The notes below the pieces were generated by a model. That model was not told the DNA's origin, searched no databases, and saw only the letters and a program-made list of their open reading frames with translations. From assembly GCA_963710275.1 (NCBI GenBank), contig CAVPZS010000002.1, positions 682,001 through 746,000 of the forward strand: a stretch of DNA of 64,000 nucleotides, read 5' to 3'. The translations under genes were made by a program, and so were the position numbers. Source of the stretch: Rhodoblastus sp963710275 (GTDB lineage: Bacteria; Pseudomonadota; Alphaproteobacteria; Rhizobiales; Beijerinckiaceae). Positions 46,219 to 55,325 of the stretch are shown in pieces; the first letter of the stretch is position 1; each line of letters opens with the position of its first letter.

Positions 46219-46919
46219 TCAGACTCCGAAATAAGCGGCGGAAATGGCGTCGCGACCGAGATCGGACGCCTTGCCTTGCAGGCTGACGCGTCCGCCCTGA
46301 AAGCAATAGACGTCGTTGGCCACGGCCAGCGCCTGGCCGATGTCCTGCTCGACGACGATCACGGAGAGGCCCTGCGACAGCAGGTCGGGAACGGCGGCGT
46401 AAATATCGCTGGATGACCACCGGCGCGAGGCCCAGCGAAATCTCGTCGCACATCAGCAGCCGCGGATTGCTCATCAGCGCGCGCCCGATCGCCACCATCT
46501 GTTGCTGGCCGCCCGAGAGCGACGTGCTCGGCGCATAGCGCCGCGCGCCGAGCACGGGGAACAAGTCATAGACCCGTTTGAGCGTCCACGGCCCCTTGCG
46601 GCCGCTATAGGCGCCGATTTCAAGATTTTCCTCGACCGACAGGCTCGGGAACAAGCGGCGACCCTCCGGGACCAGCGCCACGCCCTTGCCGACCACGGCG
46701 CTAGGCGCGACGCCGCCAAGCGGCGCGCCGTCGAAGCGGATCGCATCGGGTTCCGCGGAATTGAAGCCAGCAAGCGCGCGCAAAAAAGTGGACTTGCCGG
46801 CGCCATTCGCGCCGATCACCGCGACCGCCTGGCCTTCCTCGGCGCGAAAGTCGATGTCCGAACAGGGCCTGGAAATCGCCGTAAAAAGCCTGGAGGCCGA
46901 TAACTTCGAGAAGGCTCAT
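46219..46919 (-). CDS. livF: LIV-type ABC ATPase LivF, at least two frameshifts
   Basis: An ATPase of about 233 residues. After MSLLEVIGLQAFYGDFQALFG a one-base shift leads to IGANGAGKSTFLRALAGF (Walker A), LVPEGRRLFPSLSVEENLE and LSGGQQQMVAIGRALMSNPRLLMCDEISLGLAP. Another shift leads to the tail, which ends at a TGA at 46221-46219. The ATG at 46919 overlaps the LivG stop as ATGA. Confidence 0.8.
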
Positions 46920-47647
46920 GCGGCGTCCAATCCCATATAGACCTGACGCACGCGGGGGTCGGCCATCACTTCCGCCGGGCGTCCCTCGGCGAGCAGGCTG
47001 CCGAAATTGATGGCGATGATCCGGTCGACCACGGCGACCAGCGCATGCACCACGTGCTCGATCCAGATGATCGCCACGCCGGAGCGCCGTACGTCGTTGA
47101 TGGTCTCGATCAGCGCATGCACCTCGTGCTCGGTGAGGCCGCCGGCGATTTCGTCGAGCAGCAGCAGGCGCGGCGCCGTGGCGAGGCGCGGGCCAGCTCC
47201 AGCCGCTTGCGATCGAGCAGCGGCAGCGCGCCGGCCTTGGCGTTGACCTTGTCGGTGAGGCCGGTTCTTTCAATGATTTCGAGGCACGATCGATGGGCGT
47301 CGCGCGTGCTCTGGCCGGCGCCGAAGGTGGCGCCGACCAGCACATTTTCAAATACTGTCATTTTGCCGAACGGATGCGGGATTTGATAGGATCGGCCGAT
47401 CCCACGGCGACAGCGCAGCGGCGGCGCGCAGCGAGGTGATGTCCTCGCCGCGAAACAGGATGCGTCCAGCATCCGGCTTGGCGCCGCCGCCGATGAGGTT
47501 GAAGAGGGTCGTCTTGCCCGCGCCATTGGGACCGATGATCCCCAACGCCTCCCCATCCCGGATCGAGAAGGAGAGGTCGTCGGTGACTTTCATCGCTCCA
47601 TAGCTTTTGGAGACGCCTTCCACACTGAGAAAGGCCGGTTCGGTCAT
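46916..47647 (-). CDS. livG: LIV-type ABC ATPase LivG, at least two frameshifts
   Basis: An ATPase of about 243 residues. MTEPAFLSVEGVSKSYGAMK and GIIGPNGAGKTTLFNLIGG (Walker A) start it. RGIGRSYQIPHPFGKMTVFENVLVGA (in part) and ALPLLDRKRLELARA lie in a second frame, and ETINDVRRSGVAIIWIEHVV...VMADPRVRQVYMG in a third. Joins lie near 47410 and 47190. It begins just after the binding-protein gene. Confidence 0.8.
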
Positions 47648-47648
47648 G

Positions 47649-48921
47649 TCAGAGCAGCTCGAGCTTTCCCTGGGTCGGGATGTTGGTCGCCAGGGTGTTG
47701 CTGACGACGGCGAGTTCGAATTTATGCTTCGAGCCCTTGCGCCATTGGCCGCCGACCAGCGGCGTCTTCGGCGACGTTCTTGAACGGGCCGGGGCCGCCC
47801 CATTTGACCGGGCCGACAATGGTGTTGAGATTGGTCGCGGCCAGGGCGTCGCGGATGCCGGTATTGTCAAGCGAATGCGCGCGCTTCAGCGTGTCCTCGG
47901 CGATTTCGAACAGAGCGTGGGCGAAGCCGAGCGGCTGCGTCCACTGCTTGCCGGTGGCCTTTTCGAAGCTCGCCGCCAGTTCCGCCGCGGAACGGCCGTC
48001 GATCGAGGACTTGAACGGATGGTTGGGCGTCCACCACACTTCCGACGACAGGCCCTCGCCATGGGCGCCGAGCGCTTCGACGGAGCTGGGAAACAGCAGC
48101 GCCTTGCCGACGGTCGCGACCTTCGGCTTGAAGCCGCGCTGCGCCGCCTGGTTCCAGAAGGTGGTGAAATCCGGGGGGATCGGCACGCCGGTGACGATCT
48201 CGACGTTGGCGTTCTTGTAGGCCGAGATCTGCGCGGAGAAATCGTCGGTGAGGTCCTGGTAGCGGCCGGGATCGATGATCTTGTAGCCGTCCTTCAGCAA
48301 CACCGAGGGAAAGCCGATCTTGTCGCTGCTCCAGGCGTTGCCGTCGCCATCGTTGGGCCAGAGGCCGCCTAGAACTTTGTTGGTGGAGACGCTGGACCAC
48401 ATGGCGTTGAACACGCCGATGATGTCTTCCAGACCCCAGAAGAAGTGATAGGTCCATTTGAAGCCGGTCTCGGGCTTGCCGCCGCGAGGGAAAAACCAGG
48501 GCTGCCAGGGGGCGACGGTCGACAGGCAAGGAACCTCATTCAGCTCGCATTGGTCGCTGACCGGATTGGTGGTTTCCGGCGTGGACGACACCAGCATCAG
48601 GTCGACATTGTCGTCCTTGATCAGGCTGGCGGCCACTTCGGCTGCGCGGCTGGATTTTGACTGGCTGTCGCGCAGCAGGATCTCGACCGGCGTCTTGACG
48701 CCATTGATCATGACGCCTTCCTTGAAGCGCTTGCTCAACTCGTCGATGACGAACTGGTCGGCTTCGGCGAAGGCGGCGAGCGGGCCGGTCTTCGGGCTGA
48801 CATAGCCGATCTTGAGCGTTTTTGGCGCGGCGACGGCGGGACCGCCGAGGCCGGCGGCGGCAGCTGCGGCGGCTGCGCCTTGAACGAGTGTGCGTCTGGT
48901 GAGAGCCGAATTGAATTTCAT
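47649..48921 (-). CDS. LIV-type ABC substrate-binding protein, frameshift near the end
   Basis: A periplasmic type-1 binding protein of about 424 residues with a Tat-like signal (LTRRTLVQGAAAAAAAAG). The mature start is TLKIGYVSPKTGPLAAFAEAD. The body reads cleanly to near 47775, where a one-base change switches to the normal ending TPLVGGQWRKGSKHKFELAVV. ATG 48921 follows GGAGGAAA. The ligand is inferred from the operon to be an aromatic such as hydroquinone or a precursor, rather than an amino acid. It follows the maleylacetate reductase gene. Confidence 0.82.
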
Positions 48922-49000
48922 GATTTTTCCTCCCATGTTTCGTTTGTGTTTTTGAAAAACGACGTTCCGGTTGATCCGAAATCGATGCTGTTTTGCTCAG

Positions 49001-49046
49001 CGCATATTCCCGAAAAGTGGGTCCGGTTTTCGGAACAGAATATGCG
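49001..49046. repeat. Extragenic palindromic element (Rhizobiales type)
   Basis: A 46-base palindrome between the maleylacetate reductase stop and the binding-protein start. Outer arms are CGCATATT (49001-49008) and AATATGCG (49039-49046). Inner arms are CCGAAAA and TTTTCGG around GTGGGTCCGG. The CCGAAAAGTGG...CCGG..TTTTCGG core matches the extragenic palindromes common in Rhizobiales genomes. I see no second copy in this window. Confidence 0.7.
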
Positions 49047-49059
49047 TAAAAACAGAAGG

Positions 49060-50127
49060 CTAGGCCGGACGCCTGCCGAAAAAGGCGTCGTCGAGGAGCT
49101 GGCGGATGCCGGCGCGGTCCAGGGCGCGCGGATTGTAATAGGGATTGGCGGTGGCGATTTCCGCGGCGCGGTCGAGGTCCGCTTCCTTCATGCCGATCTC
49201 CGACAGCCGCGTCTTCGCGCCGATGGCGACGCAAAGGTCGTAGAGTGCGGGTCCCGCGTCTTGCGCGTCGGCGACCCCAAGCGCGCGGGCGACGCGACGA
49301 AGCGCTTCCGGCGCGGCCGGCGCGTTGAAAGCGGTGACATGCGGGATGATGATCGTGTGGACCTCGGCGTGCGGCAGGTTGAAGCTGCCGCCCAGCGTGT
49401 GGCAAAGCTTGTGGTGCAGGGCCATGCCGACCGACCCCAGCACGGCGCCGCCGAGCCAGGCGCCATAGAGCACTTCCGCACGGGCCGCAGCCTCGCTGCC
49501 GCGCACCGCATCGACGAGATGAGTTGCGATCGCGCGAATGCCCTCTTCCGCCATCAGCGACGCCACGGGATTGGCGGTCTGCGAATAGAGCGCTTCGACG
49601 CAATGGGCGATGGCGTTCATGCCGCTCGGCCCGGTGATTTCAGGCGGAAGGGTCTTCAACAGGTCCGGGTCGTAGATCACCAGGCGCGGCAACACGCTGT
49701 TATCGCGACCAGTGGTTTTGACGCCGTCTTCGGTGATGCCCCAGATCGGCGTCATCTCGGAACCGGCGTAGGTGGTGGGAACCGCGACGATCGGCAGGCC
49801 GCTCGCCAGGGCCAGCGCCTTGGCCAATCCCGTAGTGGAGCCTCCTCCGACCGGCAGCAGGCAATCCGCGCCGCTCGCCTTCAGCGCCCGCAGCGCCTCG
49901 TCCACAACGGGGCGCGGCACATGCATGACCGCTTCGCTATACAGGCCCGCGGCGCGGGCGCCGATCAGCTCCACCACGGCCCGGCCCTGGCAGGCTTGCG
50001 GCGGGGTTGTCAGCACCAGCGCTTTTTTCAGGTCGAGCCGGTCCAATTCTTCGGGCAGGGCGCCAAGCGTTCCGGCGCCGAAGCGCACGCGACCAGGCAG
50101 AGCGTCATAGGCGAAGGCGCGGCTCAT
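49060..50127 (-). CDS. hapF: Maleylacetate reductase
   Basis: A 355-residue Fe-alcohol-dehydrogenase-fold enzyme that reduces maleylacetate to 3-oxoadipate with NAD(P)H. VGGGSTTGLAKALAL (cofactor), VPTTYAGSEMTPIWGIT and HHKLCHTLGGSFNLPHAEVHTIIIPH are typical of maleylacetate reductases. It joins the products of the hydroquinone and hydroxyquinol routes. ATG 50127 follows GAGGGTGAG and lies 4 bases after the dehydrogenase stop. Confidence 0.89.
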   Translation of the reverse strand: MSRAFAYDALPGRVRFGAGTLGALPEELDRLDLKKALVLTTPPQACQGRAVVELIGARAAGLYSEAVMHVPRPVVDEALRALKASGADCLLPVGGGSTTGLAKALALASGLPIVAVPTTYAGSEMTPIWGITEDGVKTTGRDNSVLPRLVIYDPDLLKTLPPEITGPSGMNAIAHCVEALYSQTANPVASLMAEEGIRAIATHLVDAVRGSEAAARAEVLYGAWLGGAVLGSVGMALHHKLCHTLGGSFNLPHAEVHTIIIPHVTAFNAPAAPEALRRVARALGVADAQDAGPALYDLCVAIGAKTRLSEIGMKEADLDRAAEIATANPYYNPRALDRAGIRQLLDDAFFGRRPA

Positions 50128-50131
50128 GATC

Positions 50132-51604
50132 TCACCCTCTGGGATAGTAGGGCGGGATCTGGGCGTCGACATTGACCCAGATGGATTTCGCCGACGTGTA
50201 TTCGCGCATCGCGTCGAAGCCCATTTCGCGTCCGTAGCCGGAGGCGCCGACGCCGCCAAACGGCGAGCCGGGATTGACCCGTTTGTAGCAATTGATCCAC
50301 ACCATGCCGCTCTTCATCGCTTTGGCGAAGCGATGCGCGCGCTGCAGGTTTGTGGTCCAGAGACCGCCGCCGAGGCCATATTCAGTGCCATTGGCGATGG
50401 CGAGCGCCTCCTCGTCATTTTTGAAGGTGGTGACGCTGACGAAGGGGCCGAAAACCTCTTCGCGGCAGACGCGGGCGCTGGCGTCGGCGCGCACGATGGT
50501 CGGCTCGACATAGCATCCTTCGGCAAGCGCGGGGTCGTCGGGGACCTTGCCGCCGAGCAGGATTTCGCCGCCCTCCTCGCGGGCGACGCCGCAGTAATCG
50601 AGCACGCGCTGCTGATGCATGCGCGAGGTCAGCGGTCCCATCTCGGTTTCCGGCGCCAGCGGGTCGCCGATACGGATCGAAGAGGCCAGCTTGATGAAGC
50701 GGTCGATGAATTCGTCGGCGATCTTTTCATGCAGCAGCAGGCGCGAACCGGCGATGCAGGCCTGGCCCTGGTTGTGGAAAATGGCGAAGGCCGCGCCGTT
50801 CACCGCCGCCGGCAGGAAGGCGTCTTCGAACACGATGTTCGCGCCCTTGCCGCCCAGTTCCAACTGAACTTTTTTAAGGTTCCCGGCCGAGCCGCGGACG
50901 ACGCTACGGCCAACGGCGGTGGAGCCAGTGAAGGCGATCTTGCCGATATCGGGATGATCGACGAGGCGCTGGCCGGCCTTGGCGCCGTAGCCGGGCACGA
51001 TATTGACCACGCCCGCGGGGAAGCCGACCTCGCGCATCAATTCGGCGATGCGCAGCGTCGACAGCGGCGTCAATTCCGACGGCTTCAACACCACGCAATT
51101 GCCAGCCGCCAGCGCCGGACCCATTTTCCAGCTGGTGAACATTAGCGGGAAATTCCACGGCACGACCTGGCCGACGACGCCGACCGGCTCGCGCAGCACG
51201 TAATTGAGGAATCCCGTTTCGACGGGAACCACGGAGCCCTCGAACTTGTCGGCCATGCCGCCAAAATAGCGAAAGGTGACCGCCGTTCTGGGCACGTCGA
51301 GATTGCGCGTGTCCTTGAGCGGATGTCCGGTGTCGAGGGATTCGAGGCGGGCCAGCGCTTCGCCGTCCGCTTCGATGGCGTCGGCAAGTTTCAGCAGCAG
51401 TCGCCCGCGCTCCATGCCCGACAGGCGCGCCCAGGCGGGAAAGGCATCTTGCGCAGCGGCCACCGCGCGGTCGACGTCAGCCTCGCGAGCCTCGGCGACT
51501 TCGGTGATCACCGCATTATTGTGCGGATTGAGGGACGCGACGGTCCCTCCGTCCACAGCGTCGACAAAGTCGCCGCCGATGAAAAGCTTGTTTTGCAAAA
51601 CCAT
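50132..51604 (-). CDS. hapE: 4-Hydroxymuconic semialdehyde dehydrogenase (aldehyde dehydrogenase family)
   Basis: A 490-residue NAD(P)-dependent aldehyde dehydrogenase. Catalytic Cys in HNQGQACIAGSRLL, Glu in QLELGGKGANIVFED, Asn in VVPWNFPLMF. Located between the hydroquinone dioxygenase and maleylacetate reductase genes, it should oxidise the ring-opening product 4-hydroxymuconic semialdehyde to maleylacetate. Substrate is by context. ATG 51604 has GGGAATCTC upstream, a weak site. Confidence 0.87.
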   Translation of the reverse strand: MVLQNKLFIGGDFVDAVDGGTVASLNPHNNAVITEVAEAREADVDRAVAAAQDAFPAWARLSGMERGRLLLKLADAIEADGEALARLESLDTGHPLKDTRNLDVPRTAVTFRYFGGMADKFEGSVVPVETGFLNYVLREPVGVVGQVVPWNFPLMFTSWKMGPALAAGNCVVLKPSELTPLSTLRIAELMREVGFPAGVVNIVPGYGAKAGQRLVDHPDIGKIAFTGSTAVGRSVVRGSAGNLKKVQLELGGKGANIVFEDAFLPAAVNGAAFAIFHNQGQACIAGSRLLLHEKIADEFIDRFIKLASSIRIGDPLAPETEMGPLTSRMHQQRVLDYCGVAREEGGEILLGGKVPDDPALAEGCYVEPTIVRADASARVCREEVFGPFVSVTTFKNDEEALAIANGTEYGLGGGLWTTNLQRAHRFAKAMKSGMVWINCYKRVNPGSPFGGVGASGYGREMGFDAMREYTSAKSIWVNVDAQIPPYYPRG

Positions 51605-51662
51605 GAAGGGAATCTCCTGACAGCCTCCCCCCGGGCCGCGCCCGGGAGAAGAATCTCCAGCG

Positions 51663-52658
51663 TTAGAATTCGACCGGATAGGGCGGGATTTCACCTTCGG
51701 CGTGCATGCGCACAATGTCGGGATTGGCGTTTTCCCAAACCAGCAGCATGGATCGCTTGGACGAGAATCCCTGGTGGCGAATATCGGCCGGCATGGCGGA
51801 GACATCGCCAGCCTTCATCACCACCTTGGCGCGCGGGCGTCCGGTTTCCTTGTCCTCGACTTCCCATTTGATCTCGTCGGACAGTTGGATGAACCATTCG
51901 ACGCGGTCATTGCCGTGCTTGATCGGCAGGATGTATTCCTCGGTGGTCGGGCAGTAGAGCGAGTTTTTGCAAACAGAGGTAATCGACGGGTTCCAGGTCA
52001 CGTCGGAGCGTGACAGGAAAGCGAACAGGTTCACCGCGCCGACCTCCTTTTCGAAACCCGGCTCTGCATGGACCTCCGGCGGATCCTGAGGCACGTCGGC
52101 AAAGGCGCGGTTGATCGGATAGCCGTTGTCGTCTGTGCGCACCGGGGCGTCACCAGGCAGGCCGACCATACGCGTGCAGGTCTGGCGGCTGCGGTTGATG
52201 GCCTGGCGGTTCTCGCCATTCTTCTGGCCCATCCAGGTGTTGCCGGTTTCTTCCGGCGCGGCGAAAGGATCGAAGCCTTCGTTGCACCAATCGTCCAGGA
52301 TCGCTTTGAACGTCTCCATGATGACCGGCGTGTCGAATGTTTCGGTCAGGTTGAGGCCAGCGTTCTTGTAGCTCTCGTTGAACGAGCCCGCGAACATTTC
52401 GACCTTGCCATAGAGATTGTTGGTGCCAAACACCGCGTCGAAATTGACCTGGTAATAGAAGAAGCCCCAGGCCACATCGCGCATCATCGCGCGCAGGAAG
52501 GCGTCGGCGGACATGTAATGAGTCATCGGGCCGTTCTTGCTCGGCCAAGTGATGAAGACGAAATATTCGTCGCGGGTGAAGTTGAAGCTGCCCAGCTTGA
52601 ACGAACGATAGCCCGTGCGGTTGCTGGCGTCCGTGGCGGTTGCGACTGCGGTGTTCAT
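51663..52658 (-). CDS. hapD: Hydroquinone 1,2-dioxygenase large subunit
   Basis: A 331-residue subunit of the two-component Fe(II) hydroquinone dioxygenase (HapCD/PnpCD). His248-Gly-Asn250 and Glu254 (KHGNDRVEWF) plus His295 (DIRHQGF) have the same spacing as the iron ligands I recall for PnpCD (His256, Asn258, Glu262, His303), so the site looks intact. The enzyme opens hydroquinone to 4-hydroxymuconic semialdehyde. ATG 52658 follows GGAGAG; it lies 14 bases after hapC. Confidence 0.9.
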   Translation of the reverse strand: MNTAVATATDASNRTGYRSFKLGSFNFTRDEYFVFITWPSKNGPMTHYMSADAFLRAMMRDVAWGFFYYQVNFDAVFGTNNLYGKVEMFAGSFNESYKNAGLNLTETFDTPVIMETFKAILDDWCNEGFDPFAAPEETGNTWMGQKNGENRQAINRSRQTCTRMVGLPGDAPVRTDDNGYPINRAFADVPQDPPEVHAEPGFEKEVGAVNLFAFLSRSDVTWNPSITSVCKNSLYCPTTEEYILPIKHGNDRVEWFIQLSDEIKWEVEDKETGRPRAKVVMKAGDVSAMPADIRHQGFSSKRSMLLVWENANPDIVRMHAEGEIPPYPVEF

Positions 52659-52672
52659 GACGCGCTCTCCGA

Positions 52673-53170
52673 TCAGCTGTAGCAAATATCCGCCCATTTC
52701 TGGACGCTGTTGGACCCGAGGATGGTTTGCAGCATGATCACGCTCGGCTTGCGGGCGCGATATTGATAGGCGCTTCCCTTGGGCAGCATCGTCTGGTGGC
52801 CGCGACGCAGCACCACATGGCCCATCTTGCGTCCGACAGGCGCGTGGCCGAGCTTTTGCGTGCCCTCGACATCGTCGGGAATTTTTTCGTCCGCTTGGGT
52901 CTGGTGGAAGTGGACTTCGACCTCGCCGTCCATCACCAGAGCGAATTCGTCGTGCGACGCGGTGAACCACTCGCTCTCGCCTTCGGCGCGGACAGCCTCG
53001 ATCACGTTCTGCAGGTTCCTGGCGACGACGACCATTTCGTAGGGCGCCGATTTCTGGGCGACCTCGAAGATGTTCGAAAACGCGTAATACTTCGGATTGT
53101 CGTTGATGATCTCGATATGGCCCTTCTCGAAATTTTCGAGAGAGCCAAACACCGTATGGTAGGCTGTCAT
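52673..53170 (-). CDS. hapC: Hydroquinone 1,2-dioxygenase small subunit
   Basis: A 165-residue cupin-like partner of HapD (ENFEKGHIEIINDNPKYYAF, EFALVMDGEVEVHFHQT, GHVVLRRGHQTMLPKGSAYQY). In the known enzyme the small subunit forms a heterotetramer with the large one. It is the first gene of the operon, opposite the IclR regulator, with GGAGG 4-8 bases before ATG 53170. Confidence 0.89.
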   Translation of the reverse strand: MTAYHTVFGSLENFEKGHIEIINDNPKYYAFSNIFEVAQKSAPYEMVVVARNLQNVIEAVRAEGESEWFTASHDEFALVMDGEVEVHFHQTQADEKIPDDVEGTQKLGHAPVGRKMGHVVLRRGHQTMLPKGSAYQYRARKPSVIMLQTILGSNSVQKWADICYS

Positions 53171-53278
53171 GTTTTCCTCCGGATAGCGGCCGTCTTGAAC
53201 GCGGCTTTTTTTGTTTTTGCTGGGGCGCAGGCTTGGCGATTTTTTCGCTTGCGTAACGCTCGTGACTTGGTTTAGAAC

Positions 53279-53312
53279 GTTCGCTAGACGAACATAAGTT
53301 CGCTATGTGCAC
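53279..53312. promoter_or_regulatory. Tandem IclR (PcaR/PcaU/PobR-type) operator
   Basis: Two 15-base sites, GTTCGCTAGACGAAC (53279-53293, perfect GTTCG/CGAAC arms) and GTTCGCTATGTGCAC (53298-53312, imperfect), 19 bases apart. They lie in the 164-base gap between divergent hapC and the IclR gene, 22-56 bases before the regulator. The form resembles the repeated 10-base operator of PcaU/PobR. Regulator binding is inferred. Confidence 0.65.
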
Positions 53313-53334
53313 ATAATCAAATGGGACCAGCCCA

Positions 53335-54126
53335 ATGTCAAGCCCTGTCGAACGTGACAGCGACGAGTTCGTGCGCTCGCTGGCGCGTGGCCTGGCGGTG
53401 ATCGAAGCTTTTGATCGCATGCACGCGGCCATGACGCTGTCGGATGTAGCGCGGCGCGCCGGGGTGACGCGCGCCACAGCCCGCCGGCTGCTGCATACGC
53501 TAGTGGAGCTTGGCTACGCCGCCACTGACGGCAAGCTCTTCTCGCTGCGGGCCAAAACGCTCAATCTCGGCTACAGCTACCTGTCGTCGCTGGGACTGGT
53601 CGAAATTTCGCAGCCGCTGATGACCGAACTCGCGGCCGAGGTTCATGAAGCCTGTTCAGCTTCGGTCATGGACGGCAACGATGTCATCTATGTCGCGCGC
53701 GTGCCCTCGGCGCAAAGGATCATGTCGATCACCCTGGGCGTGGGAAGCCGCCTGCCCGCCCATTGCACGTCGATGGGGCGCGTCCTGCTGGCGGGCCTGA
53801 GCGAAGATGGGCTCGAAGCGTTCTTCGCCAATACCGCGCTGCCACGCCTGAACGAGCGCACGGTGACCGACCCCGAAAAGCTGCGCGAGATCATCAGGAA
53901 GACTGCGCAGCAGGGCTATGCCCTCGTGGACGGCGAACTGGAGCCGGGCCTGATTTCGCTCGCCGCCCCCATTCGCGACGCGAAATGCAAGGTGGTCGCT
54001 GCGCTGAATGTCAGCACGCATTCATCGCGCACAACGCCGAAGCGCGCGCAGGCCAATCTGCTGCCGCCGCTGTTGCGCACCGCCGGAATGATTTCCCACG
54101 CCTTGGGACTAGAGCAGCCGCGGTGA
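53335..54126 (+). CDS. IclR-family regulator, PcaR/PobR-like
   Basis: A 263-residue regulator. HTH at about 15-75 (LARGLAVIEAFDRMHAAMTL split; core LSDVARRAGVTRATARRLL), effector domain at about 90-255 (SMGRVLLAGLSEDGLEAFF, YALVDGELEPGLISLAAPIRD). It is close to PcaR/PobR regulators that respond to aromatic acids. Divergent from the hydroquinone operon across the tandem operator, it probably activates that operon and controls itself. Confidence 0.86.
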   Translation: MSSPVERDSDEFVRSLARGLAVIEAFDRMHAAMTLSDVARRAGVTRATARRLLHTLVELGYAATDGKLFSLRAKTLNLGYSYLSSLGLVEISQPLMTELAAEVHEACSASVMDGNDVIYVARVPSAQRIMSITLGVGSRLPAHCTSMGRVLLAGLSEDGLEAFFANTALPRLNERTVTDPEKLREIIRKTAQQGYALVDGELEPGLISLAAPIRDAKCKVVAALNVSTHSSRTTPKRAQANLLPPLLRTAGMISHALGLEQPR

Positions 54127-54234
54127 CGCCACTCGGCGCCGTCGGCTGAGCAGCACAAGAATGACTGCTTCCAGTCGCGTACGAGCACGATGGTGAACGA
54201 GATGAGTGTCCGCCTTGGGTCATTGAACTAAACC

Positions 54235-54412
54235 GCTACCGCGGTAGCTGCGGCAGGCGTTCGGGGTTAAGAACGCCATGGTAACGGTGAGAGGCGAGCT
54301 GTCTGAAGATCATGGGGTTAGCAACCTCGCTTCAGACAGGAGCAGCCCATGACAAAGGAGTGCATCACCCCGCTTCGCCGCCGCATGATCGAAGACATGT
54401 CCGCCCGCGTAA
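54235..54412 (+). mobile_element. Remnant of an IS91-type element with start of its tyrosine recombinase
   Basis: Holds a 14-base perfect palindrome (54235-54248), a 10-base stem (CTGTCTGAAG / CTTCAGACAG, 54299-54308 and 54330-54339) and, from ATG 54350, the first ~20 codons of a recombinase-like protein (CITPLRRRMIEDMSAR). Similarity then stops near 54412. I recall this opening from recombinases that travel with IS91-like elements; the assignment is from memory. The fragment cuts off the integrase at 54365-54910. Confidence 0.5.
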
Positions 54413-54910
54413 TCGCTCCGCCGAAACCGATATATCGACCCAAATTGGCTTCAGAACGGCCAAGACATCGTCAACGCCAACTTTGCTTATCGGCTTTGGC
54501 CTCATCGGCGCGGCATAGACGGCCAACGTCATGCGCCATTGGTCGATATGCTTCTTGTTTTTCCAACCGGCTTCGTGGGCCTTGATATATTGGTCTGCAA
54601 ATACGCCAAACGACGGCACATCGACGTCAGCCCTCACGGCCCTTCGCTCATCCAGCGGGTCAAGCCCACGCCGCAAACGCCCGCGCTCTTCAGCTGCGAG
54701 CTCGCGCGCCAATGCCAACGAAACGCCATGCGTCCCAGCAGAGCCCAAACCCATTTCTCTCTGCTTGCCGTTCGCCGCCCGGTAGATAAATGCCCACCGT
54801 CGCGAACCGGAATCCGAAACAATCAGATAGAGATTGCCGCCATCGGCATGGCGCCCAGGCGGCAAGCTGGAAAGTTTCTTTGCAGTTAGGATGTTGGCTT
54901 TTGTCACCAT
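54365..54910 (-). pseudogene. Truncated tyrosine integrase next to tRNA-Ser
   Basis: The N-terminal ~165 residues of a tRNA-type integrase: the arm-binding domain (LSSLPPGRHADGGNLYLIVSD, WAFIYRAANGKQREMGLGS) and the core-binding domain (FADQYIKAHEAGWKNKKHIDQWRMTL, in part). The catalytic domain with its Arg-His-Arg-Tyr is missing. Reading runs into the IS91-type fragment near 54412 and stops at 54365. It begins 149 bases from the 3' end of tRNA-Ser and points away from it, as in islands inserted at tRNA genes. Confidence 0.8.
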
Positions 54911-55058
54911 GGCTGTTCCGGGCCCCAACCCCAGCAACAACCCTAGCGCAAGTTTGCGTATGGGCGCAATTCCATGCATCCTTATGCAGACGCATGCAAT
55001 CTAACTAATTGTTTTTAAATAAAATCGCCTGATCGGCCCACGTGGTGATTATTGTATC

Positions 55059-55148
55059 TGGCGGAGGGAGCGGGATTCGAACCCGCGATACGGTTTCCCG
55101 TATACACACTTTCCAGGCGTGCGCCTTCAACCACTCGGCCACCCCTCC
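55059..55148 (-). tRNA. tRNA-Ser(GGA)
   Basis: A 90-base serine tRNA with encoded CCA (55061-55059). The acceptor stem pairs GGAGGGG with TCCCTCC. The anticodon loop CTGGAAA carries GGA. A long variable arm (TACGGGAAACCGTA) and the T arm GGTTCGAATCC are clear. It flanks an integrase remnant and is the probable attachment site. Confidence 0.95.
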
Positions 55149-55325
55149 GTCGCGTCCCGGTGGAAAAGCTCCGGGACGAATGCCGCGCCTTTATAGCTGC
55201 TCAGAACTCCAGCGCAAGGCGGGCGTTCGCAAAACTTTCATGCCGCGGGACAACGCCCGGGCCGCCCTCGCCTTCGAGACGGGCCTGAAGGGCCGCCCCC
55301 GGCGAACAACCTGGTGAATAATGGC

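Noticed and set aside
51663..53477. One long fused dioxygenase across hapC and hapD
   Set aside because: The open frame continues upstream of the hapD ATG only as a shadow over hapC, which has its own frame, start and GGAGG site.
54350..54585. Active recombinase gene
   Set aside because: Only about 20 codons match a recombinase start before similarity ends; the rest is antisense to the integrase remnant.
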